Shown: in pieces, positions 36,779 to 45,711 of the stretch | Layout of the letters: the number at the start of each line of letters is the position of its first letter | Numbering within the stretch: position 1 is the first letter of the stretch | Assembly: GCA_043228905.1 (NCBI GenBank) | Contig: JBHGNT010000011.1 | Coordinates: 13,640,001 to 13,704,000, forward strand | Direction of reading: 5' to 3' | Source of the DNA: Azolla caroliniana | Taxonomy: Eukaryota; Polypodiophyta | DNA length: 64,000 bases | Position numbers and translations under genes: made by a program | The notes under the pieces: generated by a model | The model's input: the letters and a program-made list of their open reading frames with translations, nothing else | Database searches by the model: none | Told to the model about the DNA's origin: nothing

Positions 36779-36792
36779 AAATCGGTTCAAAC
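36779..36792 (-). promoter_or_regulatory. Candidate self-priming primer-binding site of E2
   Basis: The sense strand just inside the 5' LTR reads GTTTGAACCGATTT. TTGAACCGATTT (36790-36779) is a perfect 12-nt complement of AAATCGGTTCAA (37014-37003), which lies 33 nt or more after the LTR TATA box, at the predicted RNA 5' end. No TGGTATC-type site is present. The LTR edge is fixed by the target duplication, so the position is reliable. Confidence 0.7.
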
Positions 36793-37201
36793 TGTCAAGA
36801 ATAGTACTGAGACAGAGAAGAAATTAGTACTAAGAGAGGAATATTAGTACTAAGAGGAATAGAGGGTGTAGAACACTTGAGAGAAGGAGAGAGAGAGTGA
36901 GTGAGTGAGTGAGTGAGTGATTGAGGGAGAGAAAATGATGATGATAGCGATATATTATGTGAGAAGAATATACAAGGAAGGCTAGGAGGCTTAAGACTGG
37001 CATTGAACCGATTTGGTTCGAAATAATGCCTTGTGCCTCCTTTTATAGTGTTCTCAGGAGTAGTCCTGAAGCTTCTAGAATGTTCTAGAGAAATCTGGAA
37101 TATACATTAATTTTCTATAGTAAAACTTAAATAAAAATAATATCAAGAGCTTGACCCATGTAACATAAGGTCATGGGTTCGAGTCTTGCCATATCATGAC
37201 A
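36793..37201 (-). repeat. E2 5' LTR
   Basis: 409 bp. It differs from the 3' LTR by a shorter AG/GTGA microsatellite (36888-36921) and a deletion of about 30 bp that removes the A-box-like sequence near 37146. The other half of the tRNA-like region (GGTCATGGGTTCGAGTCTTG) is kept at 37169-37188. Confidence 0.92.
37003..37047 (-). promoter_or_regulatory. E2 LTR promoter: TATA box and transcript-start segment
   Basis: Sense strand TATAAAAG at 37047-37040, then GAACCAAATCGGTTCAATG at 37020-37002. Plant TATA-to-start spacing of about 30 nt puts the RNA 5' end at about 37018-37014, so AAATCGGTTCAA would be among its first bases. Confidence 0.55.
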
Positions 37202-37206
37202 ATTAG

Positions 37207-37455
37207 CTACTAGTGGACATAAAGGTGAAACAGTTATTTAGCTATGCACAGCTATTTATGTAGAAAAAAGTATGTAGTAGTAGAGAGTGTGTGTAGAAGT
37301 AAGAACAAAAAATAGAAAACTGACGAGATCGAGTTGAGCTCTGCGTGTATTGAAATAAAAGAAGCTTTTTGGTTTGCTACATAGAGGTAAATCTCCTTCC
37401 CATTCCTTTTCTGTCTTGTCTGTCCACACAGAAGAGCCGTAGTGCCTTCATAACA
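37207..37455 (+). repeat. Copia-2 3' LTR, second part
   Basis: Resumes with CTACTAGTGGACATAAAGG, as in the 5' LTR at 26190. It lacks about 95 bp (AGCTATT repeats and neighbours) and ends CCTTCATAACA. Followed by TGCTT, the Copia-2 target duplication. Confidence 0.9.
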
Positions 37456-37460
37456 TGCTT

Positions 37461-39536
37461 CACATCCAAAAACTCTAAGATGAGCATAATGAGGTGTCTT
37501 GCCTGTCCACAACTCTTGTGCCACTTTTAGACCTACGGATATGTTCAGTGATAGATTAATCACATGGACTGTTGTTAAAACAGCTTCTACCCAAAAACCT
37601 TGCAAGAGGTTTGCATGGTGTAGCATAGAGACAACTCTGTCCTGAATGGTTCTATTCATCCTCTCAAGAACACCATTCTAGATAGGGGTGTGAGGAGTTG
37701 TAAACTCTCTCTGAATGCCTCTAGACTTACAAAAGTCACCAAATTCGTGAGAGGTATACTCACCTCCATTGTCCGAATGTAAAGCCTTAAGCTTTATGTC
37801 CTTTTCCAACTCAACCGAACCAAGCCATTTTTTGAAAGTAGGGTATACATCATCCTTTCCCTTAATCGGATAAACCCAAACTTTCCTAGTGGCATCATTA
37901 ATGAAAGTAACAAAGTACAATGCACCAACCAAAGATCTTGTGAGCATAGGTCCACAAACATCCGTGTGAACAAGATCCAATGGTTTAGTGGATGAGTTAA
38001 CACTGATCTTATGTGCACTTCTGGTTTGCTTACCATGTTGGTAATGTTCACATAAGGCAAAATCAGAGAATGACAACTTAGGTAAGTGGCTATAACAAGA
38101 TAGAATTTCCATGTCATTTCTTGACATGTGGCCTAAACGACCATGCCAAATGCTCATCATCTATGACAGCCAAAAGAGTGTTCTTTTTTATGAACAAATA
38201 TAGGGTGGCAGGAACCAACTTTGTTCCCTTTTGCAACAATCATATTTCCTTTCGTTATACGAAAGGATTGGGAAGAAAATATCACCTTATTGCCATTGTC
38301 ATCAAGCTAACCAACAGACATTAGACTACGAGTTAGTTGAGGAACATGGCGTACATCTTTGATGGTAAGATGAGAGCCATCACTTAAATGCATTGAGATA
38401 TCTCCAATGCCAATCACATCACAGTGATGTGAGTCTCCAAGTCTAACGTTCCCAAGTGACTTGGCTTCATAACATGTGAACCACTCTCTATGTGCAATCA
38501 CATGGAATGATGCACCGGAGCCCAACAACCATGTATGGGATGGAGGAAAAACCATATTCACCCCAACATGTGTGCTAACGTAATCTAAGACCAAGATGTT
38601 AGTCTCATCACATGTTGCATTTACTTCCTCTATTTCCATCAAGGAAAAGGGCTCACTAGATTGTCTTCCATGCCCATCACCTTTGAATTTAGCACTATCT
38701 TTTTCCTTATTTTTTAGAGCATAACAATCTTTCTTGAGGTGTCCCTTTTTATAGCAATAATGACACTATATTTTTCTTCCTAGACTTGCTTCTACCTCTA
38801 TCATTTCCATTATTGTTTCTCATTTGGCTCCTACCACAGTGTTGGTTCTTGCAAGAACCAACCTCATAAACATTATATGCATCTCCATTATGTGATGCAG
38901 TCATAGATTTCCTACGAAACTCTTCGCTCAATAGTGCTCCACATATGTCATTATAGACTAGTTTTCCATTTGGTGCACTATTGCTAACAACGGTGCAAAA
39001 TGTGTCCCATGAGCTAGGTAAAGTGCATAACTGAAATACACATTTTAGCTCATTGTCCATAGTCATTTTCTAAGCCTGTAATTGTGACCATAGTGCATCA
39101 AAATCATTCAAATGAGAGGTGACACTATCAGTGTCCTTCATTCGAAGATAATAAAGTTTCCTCATTAGATAAACTTTATTTGATGTTGTCTCTTTTTCGT
39201 ATGTACTACATAGTTAATCCATAACTTTTCGGTCGAGTCACAATCCAAGACCATGAAGTATACATTGTCTACTAGGTGCAATCTTATGGTGGACATTGCC
39301 AGGAGATCGAGCTCTTCCCAATCGTCATTGGTCATGCCCTCAAGTTTCTTGGCTTCGCCACATAATGGCCTTAATTGCCTTCTTTGAATCATAACATCTC
39401 TCATTTGATTCTTCCACAAGGCGAAATTGGATTCATCAAACTTACGGATCTCAAGGTGGTCTTTTCCACTCATAGAGTAATTTCTATATGAACCAGCGCG
39501 TGAGGTACTTGAAATTTCAGACATTTCAGAGGTCAT
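37461..39536 (-). pseudogene. Copia-1 gag, protease, integrase (upstream part, broken)
   Basis: Sense from ATG at 39536 (MTSEMSEISSTSRAGSY). The gag block LEIRKFDESNFALWKNQMRD has a frameshift near 39.16 kb. The knuckle CHYCYKKGHLKKDC is at about 38.75 kb. The protease motif WLLGSGASFHV at 38.52 kb has its catalytic Asp replaced by Gly. GAG-pre-integrase MSIWHGRLGHMSRNDME starts at 38160. Integrase has HTDVCGP, HSDNGGEYTSHEF and MNRTIQDRVVSMLHHANL, then VFGCEA at about 37.46 kb where Copia-2 enters. One stop separates the two integrase blocks at 37680. Confidence 0.9.
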
Positions 39537-40098
39537 TAGTTGATTACAATTCTAAGCACCTAATGATAGTTGGGACGCTACTCACTGGCTGGTCTCAAGT
39601 ACAACTATCACCATGTTAAAAAGATATGTATATGTAACTATCGTAGACCCCCCACAAACAAGAACTATCTGTGTTCACCTAAGAATAACACCTCGCTTGT
39701 ATTTCAACCAAAAGTAAATGGAATGCAACTAAAATGCAACTTCCAATTTCAAAATCTCGCCTCAAGTGAGCAAGCATTTAACATGCAAATCCTGTCTTTT
39801 GTAAACTAAAAACACTCCTCTCTTTTGAAAAAACCAAAGACTAGTAAATACGTAATTACTGTTTCTACTATCTCTAGGTCAAAAGAGGGAAAATGCATCT
39901 TGAATAGTGTGTTCCAAAGCAAAAATGACTCACAAAAGAGGGAAAAATGAGTTGTAATAGCAACAAGTACTAGATATTACCTCTGTTTGGCGAGTTTCTA
40001 CAAACAGCATACGCAAAGAGGGGCAAATACAGAGAAACGTATGATTCCTACACAGACAAGGTCTTCCTACACAGACAAGGTCTTTCACGAAGTCCTTT
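39537..40098 (-). other. Copia-1 leader region
   Basis: Untranslated stretch between primer site and gag, about 560 bp. It has a short direct repeat CCTACACAGACAAGGTCTT (40048-40066 and 40066-40084). No ORF with family resemblance. Confidence 0.6.
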
Positions 40099-40110
40099 GC
40101 TTTGATACCA
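40099..40110 (-). promoter_or_regulatory. Copia-1 primer-binding site
   Basis: Sense TGGTATCAAAGC, one base inside the 5' LTR. It matches the complement of the initiator tRNA-Met 3' end except at one base. Confidence 0.8.
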
Positions 40111-40111
40111 C

Positions 40112-40293
40112 TGTTGTATGAGCAAGGAGAAGCAAACGAGCTATTGTTTTTTTTGTAGAGAAAATGGTGAACAACATAGAGAAGAAAACAAAACAAAAAA
40201 AGACCCGCACAAAAAACCCTTGTTTTTTATTAACTTCTATACCTAGTGATAAATAGTGAGAATTACCTTTTTGGCCTTTCTCACTATCTATCA
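40112..40293 (-). repeat. Copia-1 5' LTR
   Basis: 182 bp TGTTGTATGAGC ... TATCTATCA, pair of 23743-23943. Differences are small indels and several substitutions in the A/T-rich middle. The outer 70 bp at the right end are almost identical. Confidence 0.9.
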
Positions 40294-40860
40294 TAGTTGC
40301 ATAAAATGACAATAAAAATTGTATGAAAATCTATAAGTACAAAAAAATGGGAATTAAAATTCTTGTTAGATGGATATGTACAAATATTGTTGCCTTATTG
40401 CAAATACATAGAAAATTAGTAACATTTGTCATAAATTTTAGATCTAGAAGTTGTCAACAATTACACATTCTCCAAGAATAGCATAATCATGTTGGAACTT
40501 CATAGTATTTTCTATCATCTTGAAACTAATAGGATTGAAAGGTATATCCCTTGCTTTTGAAGACTTTCACATCTCACACAAATATATGCAACTCCTCTTG
40601 GAACTTCATAGTATTTTTTCTATCTTCTTGAAACTAATAGGATTGAAAGGTATTATACTCCTTGCTTTTGAAGACTTTCACATCTCACACAAATATTTGC
40701 AGCTCCACTTGATCATCTAATTTTTATATACTAGGAATCTACCTATATCATTAATTAACTCGATCCTTGTTGCCTTCCCCTTTTGTCTCAAGATAGAATC
40801 TGCATTGAGTATAACAAAAATGAAGGATAAGTGTTTGAATATATATCTAATTGCACTATA
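40294..40860 (+). pseudogene. Decayed partial copy of UPS (exon 5 and flanking introns), right of Copia-1
   Basis: 40442-40541 aligns with UPS exon 5 (21102-21202): GATCTAGAAGTTGTC..., AGCATAATCATGTTGGAACTTC, CATCTTGAAACTAATAGG, with the acceptor TTTTAG and donor GGTAT still visible. The frame of the exon is destroyed. Flanks match introns 4 and 5 (for example CTGCATTGAGTATAACAAAA at about 40800 and 21350). Within it, about 103 bp including the exon end is repeated in tandem (40493-40595 and about 40596-40700). Confidence 0.75.
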
Positions 40861-41829
40861 ATCAATTCATGATTGATATGTCCAGTATAATCTATGACAA
40901 TTTGAAGATTAAGCACAATCTGCAACATCTTTTGGTAGATTGAATGGCAGTCTTTCACATTTTGGGAAGTGTACCATCTGATTATTCTATTTCTGTTACA
41001 AGGCAACATCGGAAGAAGTCCTACCTTCAATGAAATTGTATTGGATTGAGTGTATCAACTTTGTTAGCTAAATTTTTGATATATTGAGCAACCACAGGTA
41101 AATTTCTTTAGTTCAGCTTCTGAGAAGGCTTTCATCAATCTCAAAAGAACAACAGCCTTTGAGAGTAAACAAAAATCAAGAATTTTTTCAAATATAAAAG
41201 CATTAATGGAATCCTAGAACAACTTTTTAAATACCTTATCCAACCCCCCTATCAAAGAAACAAGTCACCATTGATGAAATGACACAAGTGATGCCATATT
41301 TGTGACGAACTAATTAAGATGGTAGAGTGAGTGTAAGAGGATGGTTCACTAGGTGAACTATTTCACTCAATCGGCATGCTCAAGAATCGTTGCACCCACT
41401 CTCGCTAGTCTCACCAACTAAAGGGTGTTTCCCAATACATATCCTTAACAACGAATTGACAAGGTATACTCTCGCCATATGCTAAGTTGGTAGGATCTCT
41501 ATTTACTTAACAATTAGTGTGTTGGTTGTTACATCATTGTATAGTGGGGATATATCCTTATATGGCCGATTCCCATAAACTCATCAAATTCATTCATACA
41601 TTGTGCACATGCCCTTTTATATCTTCTAAGCTTTCTCCTCATTCTTAACCATTATTAGTAGTATTGTTTTGAACCCTTGGATTATGGTAACCCATATTTT
41701 TTTAGCAAAGGAGTAAAATGTATATTTGTATACTAATAATAACACATAATCACTGTTGAGATTTGAACCCTTAACCTCAAGGCAAGTGACTCATAAGATA
41801 AATTATCTTGTTTTGTTCTTTTCTTTTTC
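40861..41829. other. Intergenic DNA between UPS copy and LINE
   Basis: AT-rich, no gene recognised. It may include the last decayed part of the UPS duplication. Confidence 0.4.
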
Positions 41830-44800
41830 TAGGCATATTTATTATCTTTTAGTTTTGGTTTATTGCAATCGAGAGATATTTGGGGAGGCTTTAGAAGCGA
41901 AGGGAGGGTGGTGTCGCATAACTCCAAGCACAACTTTCTCTAACCATTACCCGGTAGCTGGTCATTTTCAATTGCACCGAAAATGGGGCCCATTCAAGAC
42001 TCACATCCCACACACTATTTACACACTTATAGACGTGAAGGACCAACTATCCAACCAATGGTCATTACCCGTCAATGGCTCATCAACATCGAACAAACTT
42101 TTAGCTAAATTAACAAGAGCCTCTACTCTCCTACATGAGATTGTCAAGACCAAACGCAAGGATGCTCAGGAGAAGCGACAGAGGACAAAACGGGGACTAA
42201 TAGCCTTACAACGACTCCAACAGAGATACCCATCCTGTATTTGGATCGCAAGACAAGTCGCCACGGCCAAACAGGAACTTAGCATGGCAAAAAAGGCAAT
42301 ATATGACATGGAGTTTCATGGCAGCATGGCGCGATGGATTCGAGTAGGGGACAAAACCACAAAGGAATTCTTCTGCTCCAAAGGCCCGAGGCACACTAGA
42401 ACTGTGATGCGCAGCCTCAACCGGGAGGATGGAACAACCACTGAGGATGGTGACGAAATGAGGAATGTTGCCTACTTACCGAAGACATGATATCTACAGG
42501 GGAAGACATAAGCGATGATATTATCCTCCAAAGCATACCCGAGAAAGTCACACCGGAAATGAATACATGGCTCGTGCGTCCCCTATCAATCATTGAGATA
42601 TGGGAGGCCCTCACTGATTTAGATGCTGAGAGCTGCCCGGAATTGACGGTCTCACCCTGCAGTTTTTCACATGCCTTTGGGGCACTATTAAAGAAGACCT
42701 CCTCCAGGCATATGAGGAGATCATCACCTCTGGAAGCATGCCGAAGGAATTTGGACAGGGGATGATACATCTCATTCCTAAAAGTGGTGGGAATGCCAAC
42801 GACATTCACAAGTGGAGGCCCATTACTCTTCTCAATATTGTCTATAAGTTGCTCGCAAAAATCGTGGCACGCCGTTTAACTCCACTTCTCCCTCAACTCA
42901 TTCATCCATTCTAGACAGGTTTCGTTAGAAATCGGAGCATCCTAGACAACCTCTTCTCATTTTGGGAAGCAGTAGCCCTTGCCAAGCAGACCAACAAGAA
43001 GGTAGCGGTGGTGCTACTAGATTTTGAGAAAGCATATGACAGGGTATGTTGGAACTTTCTAGAAAGTGTGATGAGGAAACTCGGCTTTCAAGAGACATGG
43101 ATCAAAGGCATTGCAGGATTTTATAGGAATGGCAGCAGTTGTGTTTCGTTGGCAGGTGAAAGGGGCCCCTTTTTCTGAATATCCCACTCTGTATGGCAGG
43201 GATGCCCACTAGCTCCATCCTTATTTCTATTATACGTCAAAGCACTCTCTTGCTTTCTCAACTCGCAGCATCTCAACCTACGTGGTCTTCCCATACCTCA
43301 TTCTTACCAAAGAATCCTAGATATAGAATTTGCAGATGACATAGTAGTCTACCTGCAAGGGGACTTGGAAAACCTCCAAAAGCTAGAAAGTGGGCTAGTT
43401 TTATTTTGCAAGCGATCCAACGCCATGATCAATTGGCACAATCCTGTGCAATATGGCTCTCTCAGGAAACACATCCGGCGTGGCACCCACACCCCGCTTT
43501 CAAGTGGATCAATCAAGGAGCGAGCACCAAATATTTGGGCTTCCAAATTGGTTTCAACATACCGCCGAAGACTATGATTGCACCCGTTATCCTTTCCATT
43601 CGACAAAAGTTGATACATTGGAGCTCTAAAAATTTGTCGCTAGCAAGTCGCATCATAGTGGCAAATCAGGTACTCCTCGCAACAACCTGGTACAGTCTAT
43701 CATGCTAGACAATCTCCAAGGAAAGTATACATCAGATTCAACGACTGGTCCGCAACTACATTTGGTCTGGTAAGGAAGACCATGTAGCTCGCACCAAGGT
43801 GGCGTGGCCTATACTCACAACACCTAAGTCGAGAGGGGGATTGGGTCTTATTGATCCCCTTTCACAATCAAAAACCTTACTTGCCAAATTTGTGGTGCGA
43901 GGACTCCAACCAGGAAATGATTGTTGGAAAATGCTATTGAGGTTACGTTTCGCTTACTTTAGGCCACGAAAAGGGGTCAATTGGGGCCCCCAAACGGGAT
44001 GGAATCTAAACTTGGATCTCAAACCTAGTTTCTCCCGCCATTTGGAGGATAGATTCAGTGCATCCATGTGGAAGGCATGGTGTGACATTCATTGAGGGCT
44101 CCAGTGTGATCAACCGAGATCCGAACCTGCCTGGCTCAATCAACGTATCCTATGGAACCCATGTCTCAAGGATGGATCTAATCAACTACTAGGATCACGT
44201 AAGGGGTTGTCATGGGGATACATTGCAGAAGGTCCAGGCAAAAGTATAGAATGTTGGTGACGGTTTATGTCAATGCCACTACAAGATCAAGCGAACATAC
44301 TCCATGGAATCAGGGGCGGATGGACTATGAGATCGGAAATCATTAACGCGCTACTGATTAGGGAATCTGCTACCCAAAGGATGACAATGGAGAAATGGAT
44401 AGGCCACGAGGAGGAGGGTTCTCTGATCCCGAGAGGTAGGGGATCACCAGACAGGCTCGAAGGCCCTGAATTGCGAGACACTGAGGCACCCACACAAAAT
44501 AACGCCATTCGAGTACTCGTGTACACTGGTCATAAATGGATTGTAGATCCTGATCCGATCAAAGTATAACCCGATTGGCATATATGTACTCATGAAAACA
44601 CATGGCTACGTAAGGTCAGTTGGGACCCTTTGCAATGGATATGGCGTGATCCCTACGCGGGGCAAGGAAGCAAACCCATCCCTTTCTTCCAATTCACAAC
44701 TAGATTGGGTCGCCACATTCTAGTTGCTCAAGCCGCCCGAGAACCGGCTGCTGCGAAGGTTTGGCACACATTTCAAGTTCCCTCCGCAATAATCACCAAG

Positions 44801-45711
44801 TCTTGGTAGAAAATCTGGAAACAACAACATGCGAGGCGAATTACCACTTTCCAATGGCTGTTAATACATAAGTCCCTACCAGTGGGAGCATGGCAACGTG
44901 GGAACCTTAGCTCTCCTAATTGTGTAGAGTGCCCACATGCGGTAGAATCCATATGACACGCTCTGTGGGACTGCCCAACGTCCCATAGAATATGGCGGGG
45001 GGTTGGCCGCTTGTTGCAATTATGCCAGGTGCAAGGATCAATCAAGTGGGGAAATATATGTTGACTATCATGGCAGACTGCAATTGGCCGATATGAGCAT
45101 CAAGAGGAGGGGATGACTTTGGTGATAAAAGCACAAGAGGTCCTTTTCTCCTCCAACGGCAATGTCCACTCTATTCCTCTTAATGACAAATCTCAAGAGG
45201 TGTTGGAATTGGTCAGCCCAATAACCCTTTGGATTCTATGGAAACAATGATGTAGGCGAGTCTTCTCCAACCAAACCGCCTATCCAACAAGAGGTCCCAC
45301 AAGAGGTCCTTTTCTCCTCCAACGGCAATGTCCACTCTATTCCTCTTAATGACAAATCTCAAGAGGTGTTGGAATTGGTCAGCCCAATAACCCTTTGGAT
45401 TCTATGGAAACAATGATGTAGGCGAGTCTTCTCCAACCAAACCGCCTATCCAACAAGGTTACTGCAAGAGATATGGAGTGAAATTGTAGCCACGCTAAAG
45501 AGCCAATATGATGGCCTTAAAGGTGGCTCCGAGGGAGTTGAAAGACAACACATAGCCTTCATCCAACAATGGTCGTCCTCTCCCTTTCTTGAGTCAGTGG
45601 GCTTCCACATTAGATGGAACTATCGCGTCCCTTTAGGGATTTGTACATAATCGTCTCATTTGTAAAATTTTATAACTAATGGAAGGAGTTTTTTTTTGGG
45701 AAAAAAAAAAG
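41830..45711 (+). mobile_element. LINE (non-LTR retrotransposon), 5'-truncated and decayed
   Basis: Plus strand. It begins within the C-terminal end of the AP endonuclease (CRITPSTTFSNHYPVAGHF, where SNH stands for the usual SDH). A linker follows (MARWIRVGDKTTKEFF), then RT: CPGIDGLTLQFF at about 42640, WRPITLLNIVYKLLAKIVA at 42815, VVLLDFEKAYDRVCW at 43010, QGCPLAPSLFLLYVKALS at 43197, and the active site IEFADDIVVYL at 43325. A terminal zinc-binding region lies near 44.93-45.0 kb (CVECPHAVES ... HALWDCPTSHRIW). The 3' end has a short A10 tail (45702-45711). TAG at 42914 and TGA at 43177 plus frameshifts make it inactive. The first ORF and the main endonuclease domain are absent. Confidence 0.9.
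45133..45456. repeat. 166-bp tandem duplication near the LINE 3' end
   Basis: 45133-45298 is repeated at 45299-45456 with practically no differences (ACAAGAGGTCCTTTTCTCC ... CGCCTATCCAACAAG). It duplicates the last part of the LINE coding region and is recent. Confidence 0.93.

Larger units (their letters stand above)
31035..37201 (-). mobile_element. Chromovirus E2 (Ty3/gypsy), third layer, same family as A
   Basis: 6167 bp, minus orientation, inserted in the Copia-2 3' LTR with a perfect target duplication ATTAG (31030-31034, 37202-37206). LTRs 31035-31492 and 36793-37201. Both start TGTCA and end CATGACA on the plus strand. Gene order is gag, protease, RT, RNase H, integrase, chromodomain. 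It lacks a tRNA primer site but has a candidate self-priming site. A solo LTR sits in its gag. The sharp edges make it the best reference copy of the family in the window. Confidence 0.95.
26111..37455 (+). mobile_element. Copia-2 LTR retrotransposon, second layer
   Basis: Inserted in Copia-1's integrase with target duplication TGCTT (26106-26110, 37456-37460). 5' LTR 26111-26543, coding region 26.66-30.94 kb, polypurine tract TGAGGGGGAG at 30951-30960, 3' LTR split by chromovirus E2 into 30961-31034 and 37207-37455. Opposite orientation to its host element. The 3' LTR lacks about 95 bp present in the 5' LTR. Confidence 0.93.
23743..40293 (-). mobile_element. Copia-1 LTR retrotransposon, outer layer of four-level nest
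   Basis: Ty1/copia order on the minus strand: 5' LTR 40293-40112, primer site, gag, zinc knuckle, protease, integrase, then the Copia-2 insertion, then the integrase end, RT, RNase H and 3' LTR 23943-23743. Removing 26111-37455 plus one TGCTT brings the integrase frame together in VFGCEAYVQIPKQL, which proves the interruption. The element without inserts is about 5.2 kb. It landed in the decayed UPS copy (TSD TAGTT). Confidence 0.93.

Noticed and set aside
36779-36792. Primer site read as complement of a tRNA T-arm (GGTTCAAAC)
   Set aside because: The bases resemble a T-loop, but the pairing with the element's own transcript start is longer, at the right position, and covaries in the sister copy.
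42206-42394. Minus-strand open frames across the LINE
   Set aside because: Shadows of the plus-strand LINE reading frame.
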